From positions 529,768 through 593,767 of the forward strand of contig JAJUBI010000007.1 in assembly GCA_022419385.1 (NCBI GenBank): 64,000 nucleotides of DNA. The letters run 5' to 3'. The translations under genes and the position numbers were made by a program. This stretch comes from Paraconiothyrium sp. Pb-2020. Taxonomy: Eukaryota > Ascomycota > Dothideomycetes > Pleosporales > Didymosphaeriaceae. Of the stretch, positions 11,596 through 23,866 are shown in pieces (position 1 is the stretch's first letter; the number at the start of each line of letters is the position of its first letter). The notes beneath the pieces are model-generated. The model did not search any database, was not told the origin of the DNA, and saw only the letters and a list, made by a program, of their open reading frames with translations.

Positions 11596-12544
11596 TACTA
11601 CCTTGTATGATGAAAGAATGAGTTATGCGTGCCTGTTCTACACGATGTGAAGATACGACTGGCGTAATGGCTCGAACTCCAAGATTTTCTTGCGTTGTTC
11701 TGTTGCAGCGTTCTGGAGGATTCAAGGGAAGGTGGGCCTGGCAACAGCGTTATGTTTCTTGGACGCAAATGTCAAACCCGGTTGTAACGCCCAGTGTTAG
11801 ATGAGGCTTTCGGCCACCTCGCAGCAAAAACAAAAACAAAAACATCATGCTGTCCGATTGCAGTGGTCTAATTATCCTAATACATAACACCGGGCTACAA
11901 GGCTCCAGGCATGACATAAACGATTGAGGTCTCTAGATACCACGTATCGTTGTTCAGTACACAAACATATCGGAACTAGCACCGAGCTACAGTTATGTAG
12001 GCGATAATGCGTCGCGTAGATGAAAGGCAATGCCTTCGCCACTCAATCTTGCCAAAACATGGGGGCGCTGGGCGAGATGGACGCGCGCAAGTTTCGTGGA
12101 GTTATGTTCGGGTCAACCACGCTACCGAATACCGATAGAGGATGCACATGTTGCAACCTAGCATTGTCCTGAAAATCGATCACAGGAGCCGCCCACACCA
12201 AATCGGCGGAAACGGAGTGATTGGGTCCCATCACCAACAGTGCAGGCGTTGCTCTTTGAAGCGTCATGATCCCGGTACCAGTCGCAATGGCGGCCCGACA
12301 ATCAAACATCAACACTTTCAGCAACAGGTCCCATCTTTGAGAGTATACAAACTACCGACTGGGAGCAGAGACCTGCGGTTGAACGAAGCAAGGATAATGC
12401 GGAATGTCATCAGAAGCAAGCCCGTCATAACTTCAGCATCTCGCCTATATTCTCCGCACCTGCGTTATTTCTTCGAATAAGGCGATGAGCTTCCACGAGC
12501 CGGAGCCGTCAATTTTCGATCCTCCATCCGAATACAACAACCCA
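11596..12544. other. Intergenic region between UstYa-like and disordered-protein genes
   Basis: About 950 bp with no supportable gene. It includes an A-rich microsatellite-like stretch (aaaaac repeated three times near 11825-11844). I looked for a RiPP-type precursor, meaning a signal peptide followed by repeated cores and Kex sites, because of the adjacent UstYa-like gene. None was seen. Confidence 0.5.
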
Positions 12545-14221
12545 TCATTCAGGGCTGTCGATCTGCGACTGACCTGGGCTTCTTTTGAACCCCCAGAGAA
12601 CGCCGCTGTTGCGACTCAGCATCGGGCTAGAAGAGCCTAGCCAGGCTGTCGGAGAAGAAGATGCTAAAGTCGCGAATTCGTGAGAGCGGAATGGCTCACA
12701 ACTAGCAATGTTGGTATTTGCGATTTCTTCCTCGGATATTCCCCGGTTGTTAGCGTGCATCCGCCTCTTCGCGGTTGTACTGAGCTCCAAGACTTCGGGA
12801 GATACCCTTCTGTTGGCTAGGAGTCGAGACCGGGCCATAGTAACTGAGTCGCGATGGCCTCGAAACTTCACCTCAGAATCATCGACATTGGACAGCCGGC
12901 GATCCGCTAGCGGTTTCTTGGACTTGTTGAACGATGTGGTAGAATTTGTTAGTTTGGCTTTGGAAATCGGTACATCCAGCACAGTGTCTTCATCGCTATT
13001 TTTCCTACTGTTAGCTCTTAGCTTTACTACTGACCCAGGCTTGTCATGTGATGGTGGTCTTGATGGCCGGGCTATAGCGTGCGTTGAAAGTGGACAAGAC
13101 AGAGCGCCGCTCGTCTTCTGACTGTTTGGTGGTACCCTCTTTGCAGCATCTCCCTCGACATCTGCCATAGAAGTGACGGCATGGACGTGGCCTTCATCAT
13201 CGGGAAAGATGATGATCTGGGGGGCGGAAGACTCTGAATCAAGATCTTGGCCCCAATCCCATCCAGATAGCTTCGAATTTACGCCTTCCAAGTCGCATTT
13301 TGTCACCGGACTAGGCGTTCGAAGAGCCAAGGATGTGACAGAATCCTGACTCGGGAATCTTTGTTTGCCCTCAGCTGGAATGTCCTCTCGAACGACTGCG
13401 TAAGAATTATCGGGCGGCTGTACGTTCTGCGTAGTCGGGTTTGCAGTGGCAATAACGAGTTCGTGTGGTAAGACCTCGAGCTCGCAGGTGGGCGCGAGGG
13501 TTACAACATGTACCTCCGTCTTTGTTACGGCTGGGACGACTAGCCTCCCTTTGGGTTTTGGGGGTGAAAACGAAGGTTCTCCTCTGACGGCACATCGACT
13601 TTTGGCAGGCAGACTGCCCTGGCTCTCGTCTTCGTCGCATGCATTAAGGATGGTGTCACTTAACCAAGATTTTGACGACGGAAGTGTTCGGATCCGTGTA
13701 GCTTTAGCCTCCGTGAAGTCAACAGTCTTGACACGCCGCAATGTTTGGGACCACCTAGGATGCTCTGCCACATTGTTGGGTCCCGTAGCCGGTTCGGCAG
13801 GTGTCTCTGCAGCGCTCTTCAACACGGACTTCATGTTCGACTTGAGCGGTGCTCTTGGCCTGTCACAGTGGAATTCCCTTGGTGTCTGTTCCGACACGAT
13901 TGGAGGGGATTTGGAACGAATCGGTGCTGGCAAGAAGACCGGACGTAAGGCTCCTGATTTGGTCCACTGAATGGGGTTCTCTGCAGGTAGTCGCCTAGGT
14001 CTTGCAGGAGATGGGCTGGGACATTGTGTCTCCGCATTAGAGCTTAGCATCATGTCGCCCGTCGATCTATTCGAGCCGCCTTTGGGACGGGTGGCTAGTT
14101 GGTACGACTCTTGTCGCATTTCGTCCGATTGTTTCGCGCCCTGACGTGCGAAATGCGGAGACAGATGTTCTTCAAGAGGGTTCAGCGACAAAACCGTATC
14201 GTGAGGGCGCGAAGGCATCAC
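12545..14221 (-). CDS. Hypothetical disordered Ser/Arg-rich protein
   Basis: A single uninterrupted frame of 558 codons beginning MMPSRPHDTVLSL. I do not recognise the family. It is basic and rich in Ser, Pro, Arg and Lys, with many short S/TP sites and no predicted membrane segment or signal peptide, so it is probably disordered and nuclear or cytoplasmic. The C-terminus (ASSSPTAWLGSSSPMLSRN, then GVLWGFKRSPGQS) looks like the most conserved kind of segment. The frame is long for roughly 50% GC DNA, and the codon pattern is gene-like, which argues that it is real. A small upstream exon cannot be excluded. The function is unknown, and proximity to the UstYa-like gene is no evidence of shared function. 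Confidence 0.7.
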   Translation of the reverse strand: MMPSRPHDTVLSLNPLEEHLSPHFARQGAKQSDEMRQESYQLATRPKGGSNRSTGDMMLSSNAETQCPSPSPARPRRLPAENPIQWTKSGALRPVFLPAPIRSKSPPIVSEQTPREFHCDRPRAPLKSNMKSVLKSAAETPAEPATGPNNVAEHPRWSQTLRRVKTVDFTEAKATRIRTLPSSKSWLSDTILNACDEDESQGSLPAKSRCAVRGEPSFSPPKPKGRLVVPAVTKTEVHVVTLAPTCELEVLPHELVIATANPTTQNVQPPDNSYAVVREDIPAEGKQRFPSQDSVTSLALRTPSPVTKCDLEGVNSKLSGWDWGQDLDSESSAPQIIIFPDDEGHVHAVTSMADVEGDAAKRVPPNSQKTSGALSCPLSTHAIARPSRPPSHDKPGSVVKLRANSRKNSDEDTVLDVPISKAKLTNSTTSFNKSKKPLADRRLSNVDDSEVKFRGHRDSVTMARSRLLANRRVSPEVLELSTTAKRRMHANNRGISEEEIANTNIASCEPFRSHEFATLASSSPTAWLGSSSPMLSRNSGVLWGFKRSPGQSQIDSPE

Positions 14222-15459
14222 TTGTCGTACAGCGAATAGGTCCGTGTCCTAGTGGTTTGGTAGGTTTGTATAGGGAGTGGCAAGCCGTGGAACACGTAGC
14301 TCAGTAGTTGTAGGTAAGGATGGTCTTGCGGCGAGTTTAGATCGCATGCCCAGAGGCAAAGGACGGAATGATGGTTTGTGGAAGCATTTGGGAAACGTCC
14401 AAGCCGACGATGTCTGCGAGGTGAGTGGTTCCTGCCGGGAAAGAGCCTTTGCCGGCTAGGAAGGGCCACGCACCGACGGAAAGTGCTCCTTTTGCCGCGT
14501 ACAACCAATTCTGCTCTACTCATTGTTCAGCGGCCGCACAAAGGTACCTCGAATGAAGTAAGGCATGTTCTTATCGTATCAACATGGTGGAAGCGACAAG
14601 AGAGGGCTTCACATATCGATCAAATGGAGAGAGCTAGTCACGCATGCTACAATCTGCCAGAAATTGTGGTCTATTCCAGGATCGAGCGACGATATAACAC
14701 CTCAGCTCCCGGAACAGGTATCGTGGTTGGGGGCTAGCCATGTCGAGGTACGTGACCTCGGATATCGTACGCAAAAGGATTTCGAGGTTAACATACCTAG
14801 CTTTTCAACCCTGACAATCGCGCCAAAGGTATGTTGAATCGGGGTTTGAACAGGCGTAGGGGGCGAGGCGGAAGCCATGCGGGGTGCCACTGGTCTTGAT
14901 GGCATGCATACTTCAGGTCAAGGCGGACCATTTCTGGAGTAATCTTGGTACTTTAAGCTCTCGTATCGTCGACCGTCAGTCCACAGCTGTAAGGGGATTG
15001 GGGTCCTGGACCTGGTTCTCAATGTGTAAAGGCCGGACGGGGCTAGTGCCTAGTGGTACGCCTCGCAAAGCAACCTTCAGCGACTCAGAAGCGCCCCCAC
15101 AGCCTCGTGCACTCCGATCTTCGCATCCATCACGTCAGTGAGGCTCCGGCGCAAGTATGTCTTCGTACCTGGCAGGCCCTCTGCGCACCGACACGCGCGG
15201 GGGAACGCCTCTAATGTCCGGAAAGGCCGCCACTTGCAGCCCCAACGGAGTTGCCGGGGGCCATGGCAAAAGCAGCTTTGCAGCTTCCCATTCCAGGGCC
15301 AAAGGCTCCAGCACGTGTAGCCCTGCTTGCAGGTGTCCCGCAACAGTAACGTGCACGCGACGCATCGTTCGTGTTCCTGGTCGTCGGGTGCGCTTCTGCG
15401 AGGTATTAGTATAGGCTGCTGCTCCTTGCGACGAGCCCACGACCACGCCGCTTCTCGAC
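14222..15459. other. Divergent intergenic region
   Basis: About 1.2 kb separating the disordered-protein gene (minus) from the phytase-like gene (plus). No convincing gene is present. Several frames of 60-150 codons overlap on opposite strands and have no family resemblance. The region probably contains both promoters. Confidence 0.45.
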
Positions 15460-17314
15460 ATGTTGGCCTCCACATCTCTTGGTCTACTCGCCGTGCTGCA
15501 GCTGGGCGGCATTGCTGCGTCTCCCACAAGCTACGCGACGCCGCCTGTCAATGAGACCGACTGCAATGGAAGCAAGTACATCTACGAGGAGCTCGCAGGC
15601 TGGGGCACGTTGCCTAGTGATGCTCGTGATAGATTCGGAGATACAATAGGAGGCATTGGGAGCGCCATTGCTTTGGACAAGAAGTCGTGGAAGAAGAAGT
15701 CCGGAAGGAGCGAAGCCTACGAAGGCATTCTTTGGGGCCTCCCTGACAGAGGATGGAATACCCAAGGGACCCAAAACACCCAGTCGCGCATACACAAGTT
15801 CAGCATCTCTTTCGAAATCGTCACCGCCACCAAAGAGAAACCTGCGCCCCCGAACTTCCACATCACGTACTTGGACACTCTGCTGCTCACTGGTCCAGAT
15901 GGCAAGCCGACCACCGGTACGAATAATGTCCCACCCCGCTACATTGTCTTGATATCACTAAACGTCTTCCACAGGTCTAGATGCGGACCCAACAGGGCAT
16001 GTGTCGTACTCTGGTTTTCCCGACCTCCCCGTCGCAACCTGTAAGCAAGCGCCTGCAAGTATCAATCAATGCTGACAACCAAAGACATTGGTGATGGTTT
16101 CGGTGGCGCGGGCCCAGGCGGCAAACGCATCGCTATTGATACGGAAGGTCTGGTACTCGGTGACGATGGGACATTCTGGATAAGCGACGAGTATGGTACG
16201 TGACACTGAGATGGGTGTCATCCATCTGTCTGACCAACTGATTCCAGGACCGTACATCTATCAATTCGACAAGCGGGGCAAGATGATCAATGCCATCCGC
16301 CCCAATGATGCGTTGATTCCTATCCGCAACGGCACGGAGAGGTCGGTTTGAAACCATCGTTTTCGTTTCATGTCTAAAACTAGGCAGCTTCAATGCCGCT
16401 TCGCCACCAATATATGACCAGGACTTCGTCATCACTCCTGAGGATCCGGACAGCGGTCGTGGTAACAACCAAGGACTCGAAGGTCTGACTGCATCCCCTG
16501 ATGGCAAGTACCTGTACTCGCTACTTCAGAGCGCCGCGTCAGTGACCCAAAAACATCTCAAGAAAACGTTACTGACGGGTTTTCAGGATTCAGGAGGGAG
16601 GTTTGAAGTCGAAGAACCGCCGTTACGCTCGCCTACTAAAGTATCGCTTGAAGGGCAAACGCGCAGAGTATGATGCCGAATACGTGGTCCCATTACCTGT
16701 TCTCCCAACCGATAAGGTCGCTGGCCAGTCAGAGATTCATTTCATCTCTAATGACCAGTTCCTCGTGCTCGCTCGTGACTCGGGCTCTGGCCACGGCCAG
16801 GACAGCTCTGAGTCCATTTATCGCAACGCGGATATCTTCGACATCTCAAAAGCCACGGACATCAAAAGTGCAAAGAACGATGCCACTGGAGGTGCCATTG
16901 CCAGCTCTAAGGGCGTGCTCAATGCTGATATCATCCCGGCGCAATATTGTCCTTGGCTATCTTACAATAACAACGACCAACTCAATCGCTTCGGGGTACA
17001 CAACGGGGGCGAGCAGGATGCGACTCTGCTCAACGAGAAGTGGGAGAGTCTCGCATTACTTCCAGTGGACGGGAAATTCAGATCCAAAGGCGAAGGAGAA
17101 GAGTACTACTTGATCTCGTTCTCGGACAATGACTTCATCACACAAGATGGTCAGTGCCTCTCCTTATCTAAACAAAGAATGAATTACTGATCTGGATCAC
17201 TAAGGATATATCAACTCGGGCAAGAACAAGTACGCTGATGCTTCTGGCTTCAACCTTGATACACAAGTCCTTGTCTTCAAGGTGAGGCTGCCGAAGGGAG
17301 CTAGGCCTTTATGA
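15460..17314 (+). CDS. Secreted esterase-like / phytase-like protein (PF13449 type)
   Basis: Seven exons (15460-15916, 15975-16040, 16085-16195, 16248-16341, 16388-16541, 16594-17149, 17205-17314) with introns of 44-58 bp give 515 residues. The N-terminus is a signal peptide (MLASTSLGLLAVLQLGGIAA). Conserved segments of the family appear in order: YEGILWGLPDRGWNT, FSGFPDLP-like YSGFPDLPVAT, GPGGKRIAIDTEGLVL, FWISDEYGPYIYQFD, GLEGLTASPDGKYLY and LPVDGKFRSKGEGEEYYL. Several of these (DTEGLVL, WISDEYGP) are the metal- or substrate-facing loops of the propeller. Such proteins are secreted phosphoesterase-like beta-propellers whose substrate is usually unknown. The exon 5/6 junction uses the second AG (16593) to keep phase. 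The gene is followed by 1.8 kb of non-coding DNA. Confidence 0.87.
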
Positions 17315-19115
17315 TGGCTCCTCGCTGCGGCCCAAACATAACTTTAAATATCAGAATGCGATTTCAATATTGCGAGAGATTATGCATTCGAGTCGTTGAT
17401 GTTGCAAATATCGTGCTCAGCATTCTCGGCTTCGATAGGCTAACGATACCCGTGCGCTCACAGCTTTCTTGTGACACCATACGCGAGCTTTTAATGAGAC
17501 CGTCAACGATCTAATTACAACAATCACTATGTTAACCGTAAGCGGTTCAGGCCAATACTACACGTGTCAGTCGACGTGTCTGAAGGATCTTCGCCAGCCT
17601 TCGCCTTACTCGTGAAGCTGTCAGGCACTTACCGTCGGTTGGCTGCGTCTAAACACTCGATCACTATTGGATTGGGTCTTCGGGCTTGCATGGCTGCGAA
17701 TCTATCGGAGCGGCCAGGGTGCTGTATTTTTGTCATGTCTGACTCTAAGCCGCACTTTCCGCTACCCCTACCGCTGTTCACCCAGTCACCAACACTCTCT
17801 AAGGCTTTGCGTGCATGCCAACTCATGCATACGATTAAGACGATGACTGCCGCTCATTGGAACTGTTCTGATTCTAATTGCCTTCTTATGACGAACCGTA
17901 GATCTACTGTCCTCGATTCGCTAGCAATGACTGACTAATTGTTAGTTCGCAAGAAGCGTAGAGGCTAGGGAAACGGACGTACAACTATCGAGGACCGATC
18001 ATGATCCTGAGGTGCTGTTTCCCCTCAAGCCGACATTAAATACACACCTTGCACAATACTGGACCGGCTGGAACCTACCAAGGCTACTCGCACGTGGCGG
18101 CTCGCAGCAAGATATCCTCCGAACTGGAACCGAACCGTCAGCCAGTCTCCTGGGACGGTCTGGACTTTGACTGAAGATGCTAGGCATGGTTACCCTTGTT
18201 GTTGGTCACACGATCGAACTTTTCAGGCTTTTTGAGTCCTCTTCATCTGACGTACCACGCAAATACTTCACTATAGTGGCGACTGCTGCTGCCATGTACG
18301 TCTGGCCGTCCCCAAGTATACCTAGGTAATATAGCGTCGATGGCTGCTCCTTGTTTGTATACGTTTGAATCGCTGTTCCATGAGCATGAGGGCGCTCGAT
18401 TCGGGATGCGTATGACCTCCGACCTGACCTTTCACCATCAGTGGATGCACCATTGATTTCATACCTCTCGCAACATTCACCAGCGACCATAGTCACTAAA
18501 TGGTCAACAATGAGCCATCCAAAGCGTATGAGCTGAAGATCAGCCAATCAGGGTCTCGTCAAGCTCCTGGGTCCTGCACCACGTGGTAGGTCCAATTCGT
18601 GAGTCGTAACGGCCTTGACTGTACGCAGATAAAGCTGATGAAGCAAGCTCATACCGCGCTTACAGCCCAAACAAGAAGCATGGTCCTTCTACCACCATCG
18701 CGTATCCTCGGCGATCGTAATCCGCACCCAAGGTTCTGGATTAGTGTCTCGGAGCGGACACTAGCGGGCACCCCACATCTGATTACCCCAGCCTGCCCCG
18801 GATTTACTCACTGGGTGGCCAGCGCCCCCGCGATCTGGAACCGCCTGGTGGCTTTGTCTTCGTGTGCGCTTGCGGTTGACGAGTCCCGAGTATCCTGGAA
18901 CCCCAATCGTGCGTATAAACACCACCGATCGCCGCGAAGGACCATATCTGCAGCACAACGACCGTTCACCTTTCAACACGCCCTCGTGCAGCGAGAGGTA
19001 GTCGTATTGCACTTCGCAAATATTTTCCATCTCATGTGCTTTTGACTGAGTCGAGCTTGCATCCAAAACCTCAATTCTCAATCCTCTTGTCGACTTGAGA
19101 TCATCTTCGCATTAC
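17315..19115. other. Long intergenic region upstream of the MFS gene
   Basis: About 1.8 kb without a recognisable gene. Frames of up to about 148 codons exist but show neither family resemblance nor splice structure. The last 200 bp are the likely MFS promoter. It is the longest gene-free stretch before the AT-rich right end, and relic transposon sequence was looked for without success. Confidence 0.45.
18914..18919 (+). promoter_or_regulatory. Candidate TATA box of the MFS gene
   Basis: A TATAAA hexamer lies about 200 bp upstream of the MFS start codon at 19116, in otherwise mixed-composition DNA. The position is plausible for a fungal core promoter, but a hexamer alone is weak evidence. 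Confidence 0.3.
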
Positions 19116-21302
19116 ATGGCCGAGGAAAAGGCCGCAGCCGTTATGGCAGAATCGGTTGGGAAAACTGAGGCCGAATCTAATTACATCGAAGATGTGCATG
19201 TCGTCAAAAAAGTACACGCTGATGGGCATGTGGATCTTGTTGATGCCCACGCCATCGGAGGAGCTTTCGAAGAGATGCCAAAGGGATACTTCTGGAGCAT
19301 TCAATTCGTTGGCACCGTCATTGTATGTTTCACAGCTAGATCACAGTTCAGCTACTAATGCTTGAATAGGCAGTGTGCAGTGGAAGCATTTGCGCCTATC
19401 TCGGATGGGTTTTGCCTGCGAATACGCTGTACGTTGTTCTTCTCTTCAACATCTCGTTTGACGTTCAAGACGACTCGTATTGACATGGTCTTAGTGCATT
19501 GATCAACGAAGACATCGGCCCTTCCAACAATCTCAACTGGGTCGCGACGATCTGGACTGTTGGGTCGGCGATCGGCTTCCTCCTTGTCCGCCGTTTGTCA
19601 GACATCTTTGGCCGCAAGTGGATGGTCATTGGCACGAACGTACTAGGACTTCTCGGATGCATTGTTGGCGGCACCGCAAAGAATATCGATACTCTCGTCG
19701 GTGCAAATCTAATGAATGGAATCGCGGCTGCAGGACAGCTTTCCTTCGGCATCGTTCTCGGAGAGCTGGTACCAAACAAGCACAGAGGACCGATCGTCAC
19801 TTTGGTCTTCTTTTCCTCTATGCCATTTGCTGGTACGACTAAACCACACTACCTTCGCAGAGAAATTTCTAACAAGAACCAGTCTTCGGACCGATCATTG
19901 CTCGCACGTTCATCTTGAAGACTGCAGCTGGGTGGCGCTGGTCGTACTACCTAGGGATCATCCTGTCTGGCATCACTATCATTCTGTATCAATTCCTGTA
20001 TCACCCTCCCACCTACAACCAGCTCCATGTCTCCGGAAAAACGAAATGGCAGCAGTTCAAGGAACTGGACTTTGTGGGAATCCTCCTCTTCATTACCGGC
20101 ACTGTACTCTTCTTGATAGGCCTGAGCTGGGGAGGAACTACGTACCCGTGGAAATCCGGTAAGCCTTCTATTGGCAAAGATAAAGCACTATCTGCTAATC
20201 AATCTGAAGCTGCTGTTCTCTGCACCATCATTCTCGGAGCTGCCACGCTTGTTGTTTTTGCTCTGTACGAACAATATATCTTCAAAGGCCAAGCTAGTAC
20301 GCAATGTCGGGGTACAAAGTGGGTGTTTAGGCCAGCTGGTTGTCTAAAGACTATAGGTCTTCCAACATCTTCCAACATTAGTCGCTGGCTAGAACACCTA
20401 CTTTTCCCAAGTCCCTAACTTATGAACATTACACTAACTTTGTACCACCACCTTTAGTTATGCCGCCGCGTCTCTTCAAGAAACTCGAATACGTCGCCAT
20501 CGTTATGGTCGCCACCGTGGGCGCAATGGTTTACTACGCCCTCACTATTCTCTGGCCGACCGTTCTCGGCACCATCTACACGACCGACGTCATCAAAATC
20601 GGCTGGGCGTCTTCGGTAGTCGGAGGCGGTATCTTACTCGGCCAGATGTTTGGAGGTTTCGCGCTATCTTACATCCCTAAGGTCAAGTGGCAGCTCATCA
20701 TCCTCTCAACGCTGGGTACTGCATTCTTAGCTGGCGAGGCCGGACTGAAACCAGATGCGTATGCGACCTTCATTACACTCGGCGTGCTAGCAACTTTCGT
20801 CATTGGGTGGGTCGACAACATTTCCTTCCCGGGTGTAACGCTCCTCTGGGAATCCCAGGATATAGGTCTTGCGACTGGTGTACTTGGTTCCATCCGCGCT
20901 ATTGGCGGTGCCGTCGCGCAGACAGTCTACGTGTCGATCCTGCAGAACAAAGTCGCAACTTATCTGCCCGCTTTCGTCGCTCCTGCCGCCACCAATGCTG
21001 GCCTGCCTGTCTCTTCCCTCCCGCAGCTCTTCGCTGGGATCACCGCTGGCAATTTCACCGCCGTTCCTGGTATTACTCCTGAGATCATTGCTGCCACAGG
21101 CGCAGCCACGCAAAAGGCGTACCTGGAGAGCTTCAGGATCGTGTTTTATGCGACGATTCCGTTTGGCGTATTGTTGATCATCTTCAGTGCCTTGAGCCCC
21201 AATTTCGAGAAGTATCTGAGTATGAATGTGGCGAAGAGGCTACAGAATCTGAAGGGCGAGCTGCAAGGCGAGGGAAGGGAGAAGGAGGGCGAAGCGGTCT
21301 AA
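19116..21302 (+). CDS. MFS efflux transporter, TRI12 / trichothecene-pump family
   Basis: Six exons (19116-19322, 19370-19428, 19495-19832, 19883-20158, 20210-20296, 20458-21302) give about 603 residues. A hydrophilic N-terminus of about 55 residues precedes 12-14 membrane segments. The MFS signature between helices 2 and 3 is visible as RRLSDIFGRKWMVIG. Other typical segments are NEDIGPSNNLNWVATIWT, MNGIAAAGQLSFGIVLGEL, AAGWRWSYYLG and TVGAMVYYALTILWPT. The order and motifs match the fungal TRI12 family, plasma-membrane or vesicle drug:H+ antiporters that export toxins or siderophore-related compounds. The fifth intron (161 bp) is long and could hide an alternative exon. The substrate is unknown. 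It converges with the succinyl-CoA ligase gene. Confidence 0.9.
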
Positions 21303-22021
21303 GCTATTATTTCAGAATTTCTGTCATGTAGCAATATGTATATCATTTTGATTGTCACATCGCGTCTTGAATAGACCTTGATTCGTGGTCCTACATTGGA
21401 CAATCCAGTACTCTTCGCTCTGTCAAGGCCCTCCTACCTGTCAACTTGTGTGAGGACTGCACTTTCATAGCGCGCAGCGGGGATGCAACAGAGCCTTCCG
21501 AGCCCGACTTACCGCGGCTGTGGCTTGCTTCGGAGCATACTCCGGCGCATGCGGTCCCAATTAATCTACAGCAGCGGATATCATGACCCTTAAGGGTCAG
21601 ATGATCTCACTGCTGCAAAAGCACTGGATCGATCGAGAGCATCTTGTTTTGTTGTGCAACTCTTCGTTGACTCAAAGACATATATATCGTCCGTAACATG
21701 TACTGTATAATCAAATCTCTTTAGCGTCAGCACTGTCACATCCGGAACAGACAAAAGGAGGAATCGACAATGAACCCGCTCTTCATGCATTACGCAGTAG
21801 ATACAAGAACAGCGTGGGTACTATAGTATCAGAAATAATACAAGTGTGACATCCCCAACACTGTCACATCTCCCATCCATCCCAATCTATAACCCTCATA
21901 GAGGAGTCAAGGCGGCGTCAGTGGTCTGATAACACAGCCAAAAGTGACACGAGTCAGCGAGCATCGGTCTGTGGAGGAAAGGTTTCGACCGAAAAGAAGA
22001 TTGGTGCAAAATGAGGTGGGC
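21303..22021. other. Convergent 3' flanks with a perfect palindrome
   Basis: A 719-bp gap between the convergent MFS and LSC2 genes. No gene is seen. It contains a perfect 16-bp palindrome at 21584-21599 (TGACCCTTAAGGGTCA). The remainder presumably holds the two polyadenylation regions. Confidence 0.55.
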
Positions 22022-23648
22022 TTAGATACCGAGGGTGAACTCGACGCCAACGTCGATGTCGCGCGCCATCTTGACCACCTTGGAAAATTGAACAGACTTC
22101 TCAGCAGCAGCTTGGAGATCGTCGATGGAGAAGATCTTGAGGCCAGACTCGTTGATCTAAGTCATTGTTAGCTAGCTGTGCCTTGGCCGGAAGATTGCGC
22201 GGATGACTTACCAGCTTGTGTGCCTGCTCGCCGTTGGTGCCCTGCAACCGCGCAATGATGGGTATCCTCAGGTTCATGGTCTCGACGACGGAGATCAGAC
22301 CCTTGGCAATAGCATCGCAGCGCACAATGCCACCGAAAATGTTCACGAAGATAGCAGTGACCTTGGGGTCAGAGGTGATGAGCTCGAAAGCCTGCTTGAT
22401 CGCCTCGGGAGTGGCACCTCCACCAACGTCCAGGAAGTTGGCGGGCGAACCGCCGTTGAGCTTGATGATATCCATGGTGGCCATGGCAAGACCGGCACCG
22501 TTGACAAGGCAGCCGATGTCGCCGTCAAGCTTGATGAAGTTGAGACCAGAACTAGCAGCCTTGACCTCATCAGGATCCTCCTGGGTAACGTCTCTCCACT
22601 CGAAAACCTCCTTCTGACGGAAGTCAGCGTTGTCGTCGAAGTTCAGCTTAGCATCCATAGCAAGGACACGGTGATCAGTGGTCTCCGAGAGAGGGTTGAT
22701 CTCGATCTGAGTCGCATCTTTCTCCATGAAAACCTTGTACAGGTTCTGGATGGTGTCCTTGGCCTCCTCAATGCACTGCTCCGAAAAACCGAGCTCGGTA
22801 GCAATGTTGCGCGCGATGTCGTCGGTGACACCCTCGTGGATGTTTATGTGAGTGGTGATGATGGCCTCGGGGTGTTCCTTGGCCACGGTCTCAATGTCCA
22901 TACCACCCTGCGACGAAGCAACGATTACGGGGCCTTGCGAGGCGCGATCCATGAGAACAGCCAAGTAGAATTCTCGGCGAGCAAACTTGCGCTCCACGAT
23001 GTAGACGGCGTTGCAGAGCCGGCCGGCGGCTCCAGTCTGCTTGGTAATGAGCTTGTGGCCGATCATCTGGTCGGCGAGGATGGAGGCTTCACGGGGCCTG
23101 TACAATACTGTCAGCGCTGGCTTTTGCGCCGATTGAGATCCCTACGAGTAGACAACCCTGACACCACCCTTGAAGCCATTGTCGAAGGTTCCTTTTCCTC
23201 GACCTCCAGCAAGGACTTGTGCCTTAATGACAGCATCTTCTCCGCCTGCCTTCAATTAGTCCCGGGCAATTGAACGCGTCCGTGTAGCGGCATACCAATC
23301 TCCGTCGCGACCTTCTCAGCTTCCGCTGCCGTCGTCGCGACACCGCCCTTTGGCACGCCAATTCCATACTGCATCGCCCGTTAGCGCTATGCTTTGCTGC
23401 CAGATGTACCGTGTTTCCGTACTGATTCCAGCAGGCTCGCGGACCTGTATTCGTGTATCGACAGGAATCTGCTCTGCTGTGCAACCGACGGTCTTGATGA
23501 GGTCTTCTGCTCCTACTTAGCATGCATCCTCAATTGCGATGCACCTGCGCGGCGCAGGCTTGGAGAGCTCCGCAGGCACCGTAGGCTAACGTACAGCAGC
23601 AGCGCGCAGAGCGCTTGTGAGCGGCCGGCAGCGGGCGAGGTTGTACAT
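22022..23648 (-). CDS. LSC2: Succinate-CoA ligase beta subunit, mitochondrial
   Basis: Six exons (23648-23595, 23506-23423, 23368-23296, 23245-23146, 23097-22212, 22156-22022) give 443 residues. The short first exon encodes a mitochondrial targeting peptide (MYNLARCRPLTSALRAAA). The mature protein begins near RFLSIHEYRSASLLES. An ATP-grasp fold follows, with YGIGVPKGG, VIKAQVLAGGRGKG, MEKDATQIEINPL and the CoA-ligase domain motifs GDIGCLVNGAGLAMATMD and NIFGGIVRCD. It ends DVGVEFTLGI, as in orthologues. With the alpha subunit it converts succinyl-CoA, phosphate and NDP to succinate, CoA and NTP in the TCA cycle. The acceptor of exon 2 could also be six bases upstream (23512) without changing frame. 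It shares a 218-bp divergent promoter with the lysine-rich protein gene. Confidence 0.96.
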
Positions 23649-23866
23649 GGCGTCCGAGTTACTGGCCACCAAGAAATGTGAGGATAGGGGCAAAGGGGTT
23701 GGATGAAGCTGATGGAGTTGCAGCTTCGGATCTATCCAGCAGTTGCGGAGGACTGCGCACGGACGGTCCAAGACTTTTCGGGTGTTACCGCCAGAAAAAG
23801 GCGCGCTCCATGTCAACTATCAACTCTCGGCCGGATACTGGTTGAGTCCTCCGCCGATGCGCAGAT

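Noticed and set aside
22203..23273. 356-codon plus-strand frame opposite LSC2
   Set aside because: It is the antisense shadow of the conserved succinyl-CoA ligase coding region and has no similarity of its own.
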